A stretch of 37,090 nt of DNA from Eubacterium sp. (lineage in GTDB: Bacteria > Bacillota > Clostridia > Lachnospirales > Lachnospiraceae), in NCBI GenBank assembly GCA_024684535.1, contig JAIKWQ010000083.1:1-37090 (forward strand), written 5' to 3'. Position 1 is the stretch's first letter, and every line of letters starts with the position of its first letter. Shown piece by piece: positions 1 through 8,235 of the stretch. Position numbers and translations under genes: made by a program. A model generated the notes under the pieces. The model did no database searches. It saw only the letters and a program-made list of their open reading frames with translations, and had not been told where the DNA came from.

Positions 1-6
1 TATAAT

Positions 7-828
7 TCAAAGTCTTGCAAGCTGCGAAAGCGCTTTATCCTTGATTATCACAACAAAATGTTCATTGAAATAATCCTGTGTGGCGTAGGTAAACGGTTCC
101 TCAAGACCGAACTCCGAGATAGTCGAGCACGCCGAATTGAATGCATGCTTACCGTTTCCACGATTCATCAGAAGATAATATTTATTCGATTTTGCATCTT
201 TCCAAATCGTATTTTTCCCTGTATACGAAGCAGTTACTTTGTGCGCTGCCTCGATAATCGGTTTGATCGATACAAACGAATACAGCTTCGTGCGCTCGTG
301 AATACCATCATTATTCTTATTTTTCTGAGATTTTTTGCTCGTTTTGCCGTTCGCAAGAGCTTCTGACAGGGGTATGAATTTGTCATCCTCTTCAGAACCA
401 TTTGTATTCTCAGTGTAGTTTTCTATGATATCCTGAAGCTGCTCAAAGCAGGATGTGAGTTCCTCGGTTAGGTTTGATTCCTGATCTACCACATCGCTGT
501 CGTTGTCGTAATCATCGTAATCCTCTTCATACTCATCATCTTCAATGTTGAAGTTGGGGAATCTCTCATCAAATTCCTGAGGATTGTCAACCTTGGTAAT
601 CATCAAAACAAGCGAGTCTCTCGAAGTCGGTATGGCTTCTATCATCAAAGGGATATCTTCTGCATCGAAGCCGAAATCTATGTTAGCCTGCTCCATCATA
701 TCACGAAAAAGCTCCTTTGCACGCTCTGATCCGTATGCCAGCTCGCTGATCTTGATATGTCTTTCAAGCAAATCATGCTTTGAAAGTGTACATTTGATCT
801 GGTTATCACTGATTCGTTCTATACGCAT
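7..828 (-). CDS. mecA: MecA-family adaptor protein for ClpC
   Basis: The protein is about 273 aa and begins MRIERISDNQ, the typical MecA N-terminal substrate-binding domain. A very acidic linker (Asp/Glu/Tyr-rich, about residues 95-150) leads to a C-terminal domain (about 185-273) of the type that docks on ClpC. In this family the adaptor hands substrates to the ClpC AAA+ unfoldase and promotes its hexamer assembly; in Bacillus it controls competence through ComK. An in-frame ATG at 846 is less likely to be the start: AAGGGGG lies just upstream of the ATG at 828, between the two. The gene stands alone behind its own promoter (881-909). clpC, the expected partner, is also in the window at 25534-28002. 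The family call is firm; the substrates are not known. Confidence 0.9.
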   Translation of the reverse strand: MRIERISDNQIKCTLSKHDLLERHIKISELAYGSERAKELFRDMMEQANIDFGFDAEDIPLMIEAIPTSRDSLVLMITKVDNPQEFDERFPNFNIEDDEYEEDYDDYDNDSDVVDQESNLTEELTSCFEQLQDIIENYTENTNGSEEDDKFIPLSEALANGKTSKKSQKNKNNDGIHERTKLYSFVSIKPIIEAAHKVTASYTGKNTIWKDAKSNKYYLLMNRGNGKHAFNSACSTISEFGLEEPFTYATQDYFNEHFVVIIKDKALSQLARL

Positions 829-880
829 AGATAAGCCCCCTTTCATACTGTATTATCAACTCTGCAAATTGATTACAGAA

Positions 881-909
881 AGTATATATTATATCGACGC
901 ATAAGTCAA
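881..909 (-). promoter_or_regulatory. Promoter for mecA
   Basis: On the minus strand, TTGACT (904-909) and TATACT (881-886) are separated by exactly 17 bases, about 55 bases before the mecA start. The -35 box begins just after the stop of the neighbouring secreted-protein gene, so mecA can be transcribed separately. The spacer contains GTCGATATA, which recurs in the promoter region at 2430-2458. Confidence 0.7.
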
Positions 910-911
910 TA

Positions 912-2387
912 CTAAAACTTTTCAATTGTCACCCACTGTCCCTCTGTTGCAGGAAAAGCAGTATACAAAAAGGCCGTAGATTCAGAAAAATCTTTATTAA
1001 ACGTCCCCAAAATCGGCATACTCAATGTCCCACTATAATTATTTTCATTTTTGGTAAAAAAGTATAATTCATCCGAACTATAAAGTGCTAAACATCCAGC
1101 CATCCACATTTTCGGTGTTTCACTGTTATTCATTGAGTATGTTTGCGAAAGCGGTTTAATATTATGAACAATATTACGTCCAAGAATCGGCTGCATAGTC
1201 AACCTCAACGGAAGCGAATTATAAAACTCCATTGCCGTTGCATTATAGGGATCAACATTCAATCTAAAACTATGTCCTGATTCAGTAGTAACAAGCATCG
1301 TTGGTCCCGAATAAACCGGCTTCGGTGTTGCCGTAGGAATCGGTGTCTCTGTAGGCGCTGCAGTAGGCGTTGCCGTCGGAGTCGCCGTAGCTCCCGTAGG
1401 CGTTGGCGTCGGCGTCCATCCCTGAGGTGTCGCAGTCGGCGTCGGTGTAGGAGTCCAATCGGCCGGCGTAGGCGATGGTGTCCATCCATCAGGTGTTGCC
1501 GTAGGTGTAGCTGTCGGCGTAGGCGAAACTGTCGGTGTAGCGGTTGGTGTAGCGGTAGGCGCTGCCGTCGGCAGGACATTTTTCACGATCGTTATCGATA
1601 CTCCTGTCGCGCCAAGCGCATCCTTAAGCTCCGAAGCATTGCTCACCTTTCCGAGCATCGTGTATGCATATCCGGTGTTGTATGTCTCGTAGCAAAGCTC
1701 ATATCTATTCATGCCGTACAGCATGAGGTCTCCGCTTTCCAAGGTTCCCGGTCTGTATTCATCCGGATCAAATATAATCTCTGAATCACTGACGGTTTTT
1801 GAATGTCCGTCAAGGTCCGTCATCGTAAGTGTCTTCGGAAGCGCATCATAGAGTTGCTTTCCACTCTCATTGTCAACGATAGTCAGATCGAACCTTCTTG
1901 CAGGTTCCGCCGTCGATGTTCCGATAGTAGTTCCGGTCATAGTTCCGTTGACTATCAGATACGCTTTCATAACTCCCGACTTAGGAGTAGGCGAAGGCGT
2001 TGGCGTCGTCGTATCACCGGGCACTTTTATCTTTACCCAGCTTTTGAGTTTCGTTGTTTTTTTATTTTTCTTTATCTTTACGGTTACATTTATCTTGGTA
2101 GTGCCTTTTCTCTTTGCCTTGATATATCCGTATTTTGATACCGTAGCTACTTTGGTTTTCGACGATTTAAACGTAGTCGTAATCGTTCCGGACGCTTTTG
2201 ATATACGAACATTTAACTGTCTGTTCTTGCCTTTTTTCAGTGTATATGTTTTTTTTGTATAATCCTTGTTCGTTATGATAAGCTTTACCTTCGGCTTGGT
2301 CGCGGTAAATCCCGATGAGGTCGAAACCAGTCCCATAATCAGACTGACCACAAGCAGCATTGCCAGTTTTCTGTATTTGTATCTCAT
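912..2387 (-). CDS. Secreted protein with Big2-like domain and two cyclophilin-like domains
   Basis: The 491-aa protein has an N-terminal signal peptide (basic start, hydrophobic residues about 8-28). A Lys/Thr-rich Big2-like beta domain follows (about 33-122; motif KVATVSKYGYIKA). Residues about 139-270 resemble the cyclophilin-like fold family (signature LPKTLTMTDLDG, then ESGDLMLYG and MLGKVSN). A Thr-Pro-Ala linker (about 271-358) leads to a second, more diverged copy of that fold (about 361-490; SLPLRLTM, LALYSS, ILGTF). No LPXTG or transmembrane anchor is visible, so it is probably released or held through the Lys-rich region. AGGAGG lies 9 bases before the ATG. The gene is monocistronic, with a promoter at 2430-2458. 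No enzymatic activity can be assigned, because these cyclophilin-like domains usually lack proven isomerase function. Confidence 0.75.
   Translation of the reverse strand: MRYKYRKLAMLLVVSLIMGLVSTSSGFTATKPKVKLIITNKDYTKKTYTLKKGKNRQLNVRISKASGTITTTFKSSKTKVATVSKYGYIKAKRKGTTKINVTVKIKKNKKTTKLKSWVKIKVPGDTTTPTPSPTPKSGVMKAYLIVNGTMTGTTIGTSTAEPARRFDLTIVDNESGKQLYDALPKTLTMTDLDGHSKTVSDSEIIFDPDEYRPGTLESGDLMLYGMNRYELCYETYNTGYAYTMLGKVSNASELKDALGATGVSITIVKNVLPTAAPTATPTATPTVSPTPTATPTATPDGWTPSPTPADWTPTPTPTATPQGWTPTPTPTGATATPTATPTAAPTETPIPTATPKPVYSGPTMLVTTESGHSFRLNVDPYNATAMEFYNSLPLRLTMQPILGRNIVHNIKPLSQTYSMNNSETPKMWMAGCLALYSSDELYFFTKNENNYSGTLSMPILGTFNKDFSESTAFLYTAFPATEGQWVTIEKF
1314..1577 (-). repeat. Thr-Pro-Ala codon repeat (low-complexity linker)
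   Basis: This stretch encodes about 88 residues made mainly of PTATPT, PTPTPT and GWTP units between the two cyclophilin-like domains. At DNA level it is an irregular tandem array of GTAGGCGTTGGC-like units. It is an extended, probably glycosylatable spacer and a site where slippage could change length between strains. Confidence 0.85.
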
Positions 2388-2429
2388 ATATCACAACCTC
2401 CTGCAATGCAGTGGAATAATTTATACTAT

Positions 2430-2458
2430 AATATAATTATATATCGACCTTATGTCAT
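2430..2458 (-). promoter_or_regulatory. Probable promoter for the secreted cyclophilin-like protein
   Basis: The minus strand carries ATGACA (2453-2458), a 17-base spacer and TATATT (2430-2435) in an AT-rich stretch with several alternative -10 boxes. The spacer holds GGTCGATATA, which matches the spacer of the mecA promoter. The exact -10 is uncertain. Confidence 0.4.
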
Positions 2459-2499
2459 AATTGTTTTAGTCGAAGACAATTTACATTTACAGAAAAATA

Positions 2500-4428
2500 T
2501 CATACCGCTGATTTGTCAAACCAGTACACAAGCTCTTCTATGGGAATCGGCTTCGAATACTTGAATCCCTGAAGGTAGTTTGCGTTCATTTTTATACATT
2601 TTTCTTCATCTTCATCCGTCTCAATTCCCTCGTAGAGCACTGCATAATTCATAGCCGAGAACATACGTGCAAGGTAAGTGATCATTTTTTCCGATTTCTG
2701 ATCCTCGCCACTGGCTATCACGAGTGAACGGTCAAATTTGATCGTATCAAACGGAAGCTCGAGTATTCTCTCAAAGTTTGAGTACCCAGTTCCGAAATCA
2801 TCCAGATAAAACTTAATTCCGTTGTCTCTGAGCAAATCAATAGTGTTTTTCACTATGTTGAAGTCTTTTTCATTCTGACTCTCTGTAATCTCAATGGCAA
2901 CCTTTTCATGCGGAATTCCGACATCATCTATAACCTTGTTTATATCACTTATGAAGTTCGGATCACGCACTTCCTTTACGGCAAAATTCACCGATATTCT
3001 CTGCACTACATAACCTTCTTCAAGCATTCTTTTTATCTGAACACAGGTTTTGTGAAGGATGATCAGACTCAATCTGTGTATGAAGCCGTACTCCTCAGCA
3101 AGGGGGATGAATTTATACGGCAAAACCCTTCCAATCTTCGGTAGTGAAAGCCTCATCAGCGCTTCTGCTGTATCGTATTTTTTTGTAGTTATATTCAAAA
3201 CCGGCTGTGTATACACTTCTACTCTCGGATCATCCAGAAAATCGCTTTTTGCGATATCCTTCAACTGCAGGAGAATATAATTCATCTCCCTGAAATTCTC
3301 CAAATCTTTTTCGTCAATGAAATGAATGCTGTTTTCATGCATCCCCTCCTCAACGAACCTCATCAGTCTCACATAGTCGTGATTCTCAGTCACATCGGAA
3401 ACCGTCTCCAGACACACTATTTTGCAATCATACGAAACCGAAGAATAATGAGCGTCGAAATCTGCTTCAATACTCTGAATAGCCTTCTCATAATTCGGAT
3501 TTTTCTTCGGGTTAAGAGACAGCGCAATTCGTCCGTTTGAAAGTTGGAACAACGTCGCCCCTTTGAAACTGGCATATGAAAAATCCCGAAGCATCTCTAT
3601 CATCTCTCTGGGATAGTTTTTGCTCTCGCTCTCAAACTCATGCATAAACAGGCTGATGATAACTCTTTTTTCATTTTTATGGTTTTCCAAAAATGTAACG
3701 AGATCTTCAAAAGCGCCCACGCCCACAGCGCCGAGCTCTATATCGTACGGATTTGAATGGATAAGATAAAACAGTGTGATAGCAGGGAACAAAAATGCTG
3801 CTGATGTAAACGAAGTCTGACCGTGCATTCCCTGTATGGAAATCAGCAAAAAAGAAACGACATAAGTTCCGATTATTCCAAACAGAATCTGTTTTGCAAG
3901 CCGAGCTCTGTATCTGATCAGCAGAAACAGTATGATTCCGACGAAAAATACATAGCCGACGGAAAAAATATTGAAACCTTCGTATACCTTTCCGCTGTCT
4001 TCAATTCTGAAACCGAATCCTAATACCGTACCCAAAACATCGTAGACTGTTCCGCCGATAAATCCCGCAGCAGCAATCACTACATATCTTTTGTCCGTTT
4101 TCGGATTCAGATTGAGCGGCTCCATGACGTAAATGATATACAAAAACAGGTTTGAGAAAAGGAAAAAATGATACAGTGCTCTGAGCACATAGGTATAGAT
4201 ATTTACCGAATCATCAATATTATTGAGGAGAATATGGTATCCCATATCGGTTACTGCAGCAAGTATGAGTGACAAAATCATCAACTGGAAAATCCTGAAG
4301 TTCTTCGTTCTGACAATATAAGCCGCCTGCATAAGCACAACTATAACCAGACACAAGCCCATAACAAGAACATCGCCTACAGGCGTATAGTTGTGATAAT
4401 AAGTTATTGCTGACTCTACGTTATCCAT
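2500..4428 (-). CDS. Membrane-bound cyclic-di-GMP phosphodiesterase (EAL), with degenerate GGDEF-like middle domain
   Basis: The protein is 642 aa from the ATG at 4428, chosen because AGGAGGGG lies directly before it; a longer frame to 4473 would overlap the upstream gene. About seven hydrophobic segments fill residues 15-225. A region at about 245-385 looks like a GGDEF fold that has lost its signature (LSNGRIALSL in its place). The EAL domain (about 400-640) keeps its key residues: EAL at 422-424, ITES, DDFGTGYSNF (543-552), DTIKFD (561-566), the Glu of YEGIE (E600) and LQGF. It should therefore hydrolyse c-di-GMP to pGpG at the membrane, with the degenerate domain possibly binding GTP. It is the last gene of the yaaR-holB-ricT-trmN6 run, 41 bases after trmN6. 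The ligand of the membrane sensor is unknown. Confidence 0.88.
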   Translation of the reverse strand: MDNVESAITYYHNYTPVGDVLVMGLCLVIVVLMQAAYIVRTKNFRIFQLMILSLILAAVTDMGYHILLNNIDDSVNIYTYVLRALYHFFLFSNLFLYIIYVMEPLNLNPKTDKRYVVIAAAGFIGGTVYDVLGTVLGFGFRIEDSGKVYEGFNIFSVGYVFFVGIILFLLIRYRARLAKQILFGIIGTYVVSFLLISIQGMHGQTSFTSAAFLFPAITLFYLIHSNPYDIELGAVGVGAFEDLVTFLENHKNEKRVIISLFMHEFESESKNYPREMIEMLRDFSYASFKGATLFQLSNGRIALSLNPKKNPNYEKAIQSIEADFDAHYSSVSYDCKIVCLETVSDVTENHDYVRLMRFVEEGMHENSIHFIDEKDLENFREMNYILLQLKDIAKSDFLDDPRVEVYTQPVLNITTKKYDTAEALMRLSLPKIGRVLPYKFIPLAEEYGFIHRLSLIILHKTCVQIKRMLEEGYVVQRISVNFAVKEVRDPNFISDINKVIDDVGIPHEKVAIEITESQNEKDFNIVKNTIDLLRDNGIKFYLDDFGTGYSNFERILELPFDTIKFDRSLVIASGEDQKSEKMITYLARMFSAMNYAVLYEGIETDEDEEKCIKMNANYLQGFKYSKPIPIEELVYWFDKSAV

Positions 4429-4469
4429 AATTCCCCTCCTGCTGTCTAACCGGTTGTCAAAAAGCGGAT

Positions 4470-5207
4470 TCACCCCTCATACATGACTCGAACCTCTTCA
4501 GTATACTCCCCTTTTTCATCATACACTATCAATGGTCTTTCAACCGTCATCCCGGGTTTTCCATCATATATCCCGCAGATATATACCAGATTCGGCTCAC
4601 TGTTCGCGTTCGGACATACAAGCCTCATCCTTTTTGGTTCCAAACGGTATTTATGCATTTTTTCTATGATTTCCGCAAGTCTGAACGGTCTGTGTACCAA
4701 ATAAAACCGTTTTCCCGGGCGGATCAGTTTTGATGCTGTTTCTATCACATCCTCAAGTGAACAGTAAACCTCATGTCTTGCTATCGCTTTTTGATCGGTC
4801 GGATTTATCAATCCGCCTTCTTCACTTAAGTAGGGCGGATTGCAGGTAATCACATCTGCGCACCTGGCCCCGTATATCTGCACTGCATTTTTCACATCAC
4901 CACAGGTTATGTCGACTCTGTCTTCGAGATGATTGTAGGCAACACTTCTTTTTGCCAAATCAGCAACATCTTCCTGTATTTCAAGTCCTTTGAAAAATTT
5001 TCCTTCCGTTCTGGCCTGCATAAGTATCGGTATAACTCCGTTACCTGTACACAAATCTATGCATTCGTCATTTTCTCTGACTTCAGCAAATGCGCTGAGC
5101 AACACCGCGTCTATCCCGAAACAAAACCAGTCAGGGCGCTGAATCAGCATCAAACCATCTCTTTGAAGATCGTCAAGTCTTTCGCCCTCTCTCAAAATAT
5201 CAGTCAT
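4470..5207 (-). CDS. trmN6: tRNA1(Val) adenine-37 N6-methyltransferase-like protein (TrmN6/YabB)
   Basis: This 245-aa Rossmann methyltransferase has a SAM-binding motif DLCTGNGVIP (51-60) and the NPPY catalytic motif (123-126) of N6-adenine methyltransferases. Its length and position match YabB of Bacillus, which follows yaaT in the same order. The start at 5207 overlaps the ricT stop as ATGACTGA, suggesting translational coupling; an in-frame upstream start at 5297 would overlap ricT by 98 bases and looks less likely. The family predicts methylation of A37 in tRNA, but the exact tRNA target here is inferred. Confidence 0.85.
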   Translation of the reverse strand: MTDILREGERLDDLQRDGLMLIQRPDWFCFGIDAVLLSAFAEVRENDECIDLCTGNGVIPILMQARTEGKFFKGLEIQEDVADLAKRSVAYNHLEDRVDITCGDVKNAVQIYGARCADVITCNPPYLSEEGGLINPTDQKAIARHEVYCSLEDVIETASKLIRPGKRFYLVHRPFRLAEIIEKMHKYRLEPKRMRLVCPNANSEPNLVYICGIYDGKPGMTVERPLIVYDEKGEYTEEVRVMYEG

Positions 5208-6111
5208 TAAGCTTGGATTTTCCCTCTTTTTTGTCCATTTCCTCAAGCTTTTTGATTTCGTTCTCGTGTTTGTCATTAATTCTCTCGGCAGGTCCACGTT
5301 TTTTGAACTTGATTTCAGCTACATCATACTCGCGAACTTCTTTGTCATCATCTCCGAGATCAACAACCACACGAACTTTCTGCTTGAGCACACCGACGCT
5401 GATAACCTCTCCGCGAAGTCCATCCGGCGTATCCACATACGCGCCCACATTCGGCAAATGTGAGTTCAGTTCCTCATAAGCTTCTTCCTCATTTTTCAGA
5501 CAGCACATCAGCCTTCCGCACACACCTGAAATCTTGCTCGGATTCAGCGACAGACTCTGCTCTTTGGCCATTTTTATGGAAACCGGCGCAAACTCGGAAA
5601 GATAGCTGTGGCAGCACAACGTCCTTCCGCAGATTCCGATTCCTCCGCATATTTTTGTCTCGTCCCTGACTCCTATCTGCCTGAGTTCTATCCTCGTTCT
5701 GAACACTCCCGCAAGATCTTTAACCAGTTCACGAAAGTCTACTCTGCCATCCGCAGTGAAATAGAACAGAAGCTTGTTTCTGTCAAATGTATACTCTGCA
5801 GCAATAAGTTTCATTTCGAGCTCGTGCTTTGCAATTTTCTGTTTGCAGATACCGAACGCTTCTTTTTCCTTTTCTCGGTTTGACGCTTCGGTCTTCTCGT
5901 CATCTTCGGTTGCTATACGGATAATTCCCTCTATTTCATCCGGAAGCTTTTCCTCTTTCATTTCGGTGTTCGGCAGGATTACCGTTCCCATTTCCATGCC
6001 CTTTGCAGTATTTACAATCACGTGCTGGCCTCTGACCAGGTTAAGTTTGCCCGGTTTATAGTAGTGCACCCTTCCGGCCTGACGGAATCTGACTCCGACT
6101 ACAATTTTCAT
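5200..6111 (-). CDS. ricT: RicT/YaaT, PSP1-domain iron-sulphur protein
   Basis: The 303-aa protein has the PSP1 domain and the cysteine set of RicT: C155, C161, C166, C167, then C198, C203 and C204 in CGGIGICGRTLCC and GVCGRLMCC. In Bacillus, RicT forms the Ric complex (RicA, RicF, RicT) that binds 4Fe-4S clusters and directs RNase Y maturation of transcripts, affecting sporulation, competence and biofilm. RicA and RicF are not in this window, as expected because they lie elsewhere in other genomes. The C-terminus is highly charged (Lys/Glu). AGGAGA lies 9 bases before the ATG. It sits between holB and trmN6 as in Bacillus. Confidence 0.92.
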   Translation of the reverse strand: MKIVVGVRFRQAGRVHYYKPGKLNLVRGQHVIVNTAKGMEMGTVILPNTEMKEEKLPDEIEGIIRIATEDDEKTEASNREKEKEAFGICKQKIAKHELEMKLIAAEYTFDRNKLLFYFTADGRVDFRELVKDLAGVFRTRIELRQIGVRDETKICGGIGICGRTLCCHSYLSEFAPVSIKMAKEQSLSLNPSKISGVCGRLMCCLKNEEEAYEELNSHLPNVGAYVDTPDGLRGEVISVGVLKQKVRVVVDLGDDDKEVREYDVAEIKFKKRGPAERINDKHENEIKKLEEMDKKEGKSKLND

Positions 6112-6142
6112 TATCTTGTTTCTCCTAAAAATATTTTCTTTT

Positions 6143-7135
6143 TCAGTCCTTCATAGCCATAAACATCAGCTCAAGCGTGATATCTATGTCAACATTTGCC
6201 TTTATCCTGACTTTCGCCTTGTCAAAAGAACCTATGATTTCCTCGATTTTCTCATAGCTTCTCCTGCTCGCCTCTATCGATATTGCCTGAGATTCTCCCT
6301 GAAAAATGAGCTGATTCAGGTTTTTGGTCGCTTTGAAGATGAGTACATCCCTAAACCAGAGCATCATCAAGTCAATATAATCCCTGAGTTCTTCTTTTTT
6401 GGTTCCCAACGAATGAATCAAGTCAACCATATCCGAAACTTCGTATCTGTCACAGTTTTTCAATATCTCGAGTATTTTGTTCTTTCTGTTGACAAAATCA
6501 TCCGACGCATCAGAATACCTGATGGCTTTTCCTATATTTCCCTGCGCAAACGCGGCGCTCTCTTTCGCGATATAATCCGGAACTCCGCACTGCGTCACCA
6601 AAAATTCTTCGATAGTTACAGAGCTGAGCGGATGAAACTCCAACGTCAGACATCTGGACTGAACAGTCGGAAGGAGCTCTGAAATATTGCTTGTCAGCAT
6701 TATGATAACTCCGTACTCCGGCGGTTCTTCTATGGTCTTGAGCAGAGCATTTTGAGTTTCCTCGTTCATCCTCTCCGCGTCCTGAATGATATAGACCTTG
6801 AACGGTGATGAATACGGTTTGATATCCATCGTACCGATAACCTGTTCTCTGATCTCATCAATTCCATAGTCAGGCTTCGCGTGCTGAACCCAGATAACAT
6901 CCGGCTGTGTGCCCGCTTCAACCTGCCTGCATGAGATACACTCTTTACAAGGCTTCTCGTGTCCTCTGTCATCCTGGCAATTCAGCGCTGCAGCAAATGT
7001 TTTCGCAAACGTTTCCTTGCCTACGCCGACATCACCATCAAAAATATAGGCATGAAAGGGCTGCTTTTTTTTGACAGCCTCAGTCAGATGTTCTTTTATC
7101 TGTTCATGTCCTACAATCTCCGAAAATGCAAACAT
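6143..7135 (-). CDS. holB: DNA polymerase III delta-prime subunit
   Basis: This 330-aa AAA+ clamp-loader subunit has a Walker-A-like loop GDVGVGKET (34-42), a zinc module with Cys53, Cys63, Cys66 and Cys69 (KPCKECISC), the sensor-1 region and the clamp-loader VQSRC motif. It works with the tau/gamma and delta subunits to load the beta clamp. AGGAGG lies 6 bases before the ATG. It follows yaaR by 10 bases and precedes ricT, the conserved Firmicutes order. Confidence 0.93.
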   Translation of the reverse strand: MFAFSEIVGHEQIKEHLTEAVKKKQPFHAYIFDGDVGVGKETFAKTFAAALNCQDDRGHEKPCKECISCRQVEAGTQPDVIWVQHAKPDYGIDEIREQVIGTMDIKPYSSPFKVYIIQDAERMNEETQNALLKTIEEPPEYGVIIMLTSNISELLPTVQSRCLTLEFHPLSSVTIEEFLVTQCGVPDYIAKESAAFAQGNIGKAIRYSDASDDFVNRKNKILEILKNCDRYEVSDMVDLIHSLGTKKEELRDYIDLMMLWFRDVLIFKATKNLNQLIFQGESQAISIEASRRSYEKIEEIIGSFDKAKVRIKANVDIDITLELMFMAMKD

Positions 7136-7145
7136 ACATATCCTC

Positions 7146-7589
7146 CTATGTCACTATATCAAGCAACAACCCTCTGATCTCATCAACCTTGTCAAGTATA
7201 GCTATCGCATCTTTTTCGTCTTTTATCAGTTCTCCCGCAAGCTCGTCGAGCGCGGCATCAACTTTTTTTATCATTCCGTATACTCTGTGCCTTCCCCTGC
7301 GATCGAGGAAGTTCTCTCTGGAGAATTTATGAGAACGGTTTACTACTTCATTCAGGAATTCCTTGATGAGCGTGCGATAATGCTTCATATCGCGGATGTC
7401 CATTTTTTTGCCCAAAGCTTTTCCCTGCATGGTAATCTCTTTCATCAGACCATCAAGTCTTTCGGCAAGTCCGTCTTCTTCGATTTTGCTCATAAGCGTG
7501 AACTTGAAATCCTCGCCCGAAGACTCGGCCTGTTTGGTCTCAGCTGTCTGAGTTACCTGCTGGATCTGGTCGACCCTTATGCCATCCAC
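7146..7589 (-). CDS. yaaR: YaaR-family (DUF327) protein
   Basis: This is a small, charged, mostly helical protein of about 147 aa. Its C-terminal half ([14 protein letters not shown], then [15 protein letters not shown]) matches the DUF327/YaaR family found next to holB in Firmicutes. Its biochemical role is unknown. The frame opens at a GTG at 7598, but GGAGG overlaps that codon and sits 8 bases before a second GTG at 7589, so I prefer 7589. No ATG start is available in frame, so this gene seems to use GTG. A promoter candidate (7639-7667) precedes it. Confidence 0.85.
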   Translation of the reverse strand: MDGIRVDQIQQVTQTAETKQAESSGEDFKFTLMSKIEEDGLAERLDGLMKEITMQGKALGKKMDIRDMKHYRTLIKEFLNEVVNRSHKFSRENFLDRRGRHRVYGMIKKVDAALDELAGELIKDEKDAIAILDKVDEIRGLLLDIVT

Positions 7590-7638
7590 CTCACTCACCT
7601 CCGTATCCTAATCCAAAACCACAGAATACATCTATAAT

Positions 7639-7667
7639 AGTATACCATGTCTAAACATTTTTCGCAA
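7639..7667 (-). promoter_or_regulatory. Probable promoter for yaaR-holB-ricT-trmN6-EAL
   Basis: On the minus strand TTGCGA (7662-7667), a 17-base spacer and TATACT (7639-7644) lie just before yaaR. The -35 half is inside the last codons of the guanylate-kinase-like gene. The 52-base gap before yaaR is otherwise empty. The -35 is weak, so read-through from upstream is also possible. Confidence 0.45.
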
Positions 7668-8235
7668 GTATCTTGTCTATTTCCGCAAGCGCAGTTTCCA
7701 TATCAAGATTTATAATTTCTTCAGCGACTCCGGCTTCTTTCAACTTCTCTTCCGAAAAATCGTCTTCATCTGCCAGATATCTGCGACAAACCTCAGCAAC
7801 ACAGGGCGTTTCCTCTTTCTTCTCACGATTCAGTGACCTCTCCAGCCGCACAACATCAGGAACTGTGACATACACAGGAACCACTATCTCATCGCCGTAG
7901 TACTCCCTGATCTTGTTGTATCCCTCAAGAGTCGTTATCATAGCATAGGGTTCGGTACTGTTTTTCATTTCCTCATCTTCAGCCGTAAAATAATACCAAG
8001 GCCCTTTCACAGTTAGATAACACCTGGTTTCGATAACCATTCCGGCTGCTTCCATTTTTTTCTTGTTCTCTTCATCCGTAAAATGATATTCGTCTCCGTC
8101 TTTTTCCCCTTCACGAATCGGTCTGGTGGTGTATGTTACCACTGTTTTCAATTCAGGATGTCGCTCAAGCGTTTTCGCAAACAGAGTATCCTTGCCAACT
8201 GCGCTCTTTCCCATAAAAATAAACAGCTTTTTCAT
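7651..8235 (-). CDS. Guanylate kinase-like nucleoside monophosphate kinase
   Basis: The 194-aa protein has a P-loop GKSAVGKDT (9-17) and the guanylate-kinase nucleotide-binding signature YTTRPIREGEKDGDEYHF. The P-loop differs from the usual GPSGVGKGT, so this is probably a second, divergent Gmk-type protein and not the housekeeping enzyme. It occupies the place that thymidylate kinase (tmk) has in the Bacillus yaaO-tmk-yaaQ-yaaR-holB order. Its start abuts the decarboxylase stop (TAGATG), with GGAG 6 bases before, so the two are co-translated. The acceptor nucleotide (GMP or another) cannot be decided from sequence alone. Confidence 0.75.
   Translation of the reverse strand: MKKLFIFMGKSAVGKDTLFAKTLERHPELKTVVTYTTRPIREGEKDGDEYHFTDEENKKKMEAAGMVIETRCYLTVKGPWYYFTAEDEEMKNSTEPYAMITTLEGYNKIREYYGDEIVVPVYVTVPDVVRLERSLNREKKEETPCVAEVCRRYLADEDDFSEEKLKEAGVAEEIINLDMETALAEIDKILAKNV

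Noticed and set aside
7-846. First ATG at 846 as the mecA start
   Set aside because: The AAGGGGG ribosome site lies between 846 and 828, and MecA proteins begin at the MRIERI-type methionine.
1314-1577. Repeat block as a possible CRISPR array
   Set aside because: Units are short, irregular and in frame with a Thr-Pro linker; there are no unique spacers of regular length.
1259-1579. A 106-aa frame rich in Arg/Leu repeats, and a 67-aa Asp/Tyr/Gly-rich frame
   Set aside because: Both are alternative readings of the Thr-Pro codon repeat of the secreted protein and have no start signal.
4455-4460. TTGACA before the EAL gene as a promoter
   Set aside because: The position 17 bases downstream is AGGGGA, part of the ribosome site; no -10 box is present in the 41-base gap.
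6116-7637. Long plus-strand open frames (188 aa each) opposite holB and yaaR
   Set aside because: They are antisense to strongly recognised genes, have no ribosome site or family signature, and show the composition expected of complementary-strand reading.
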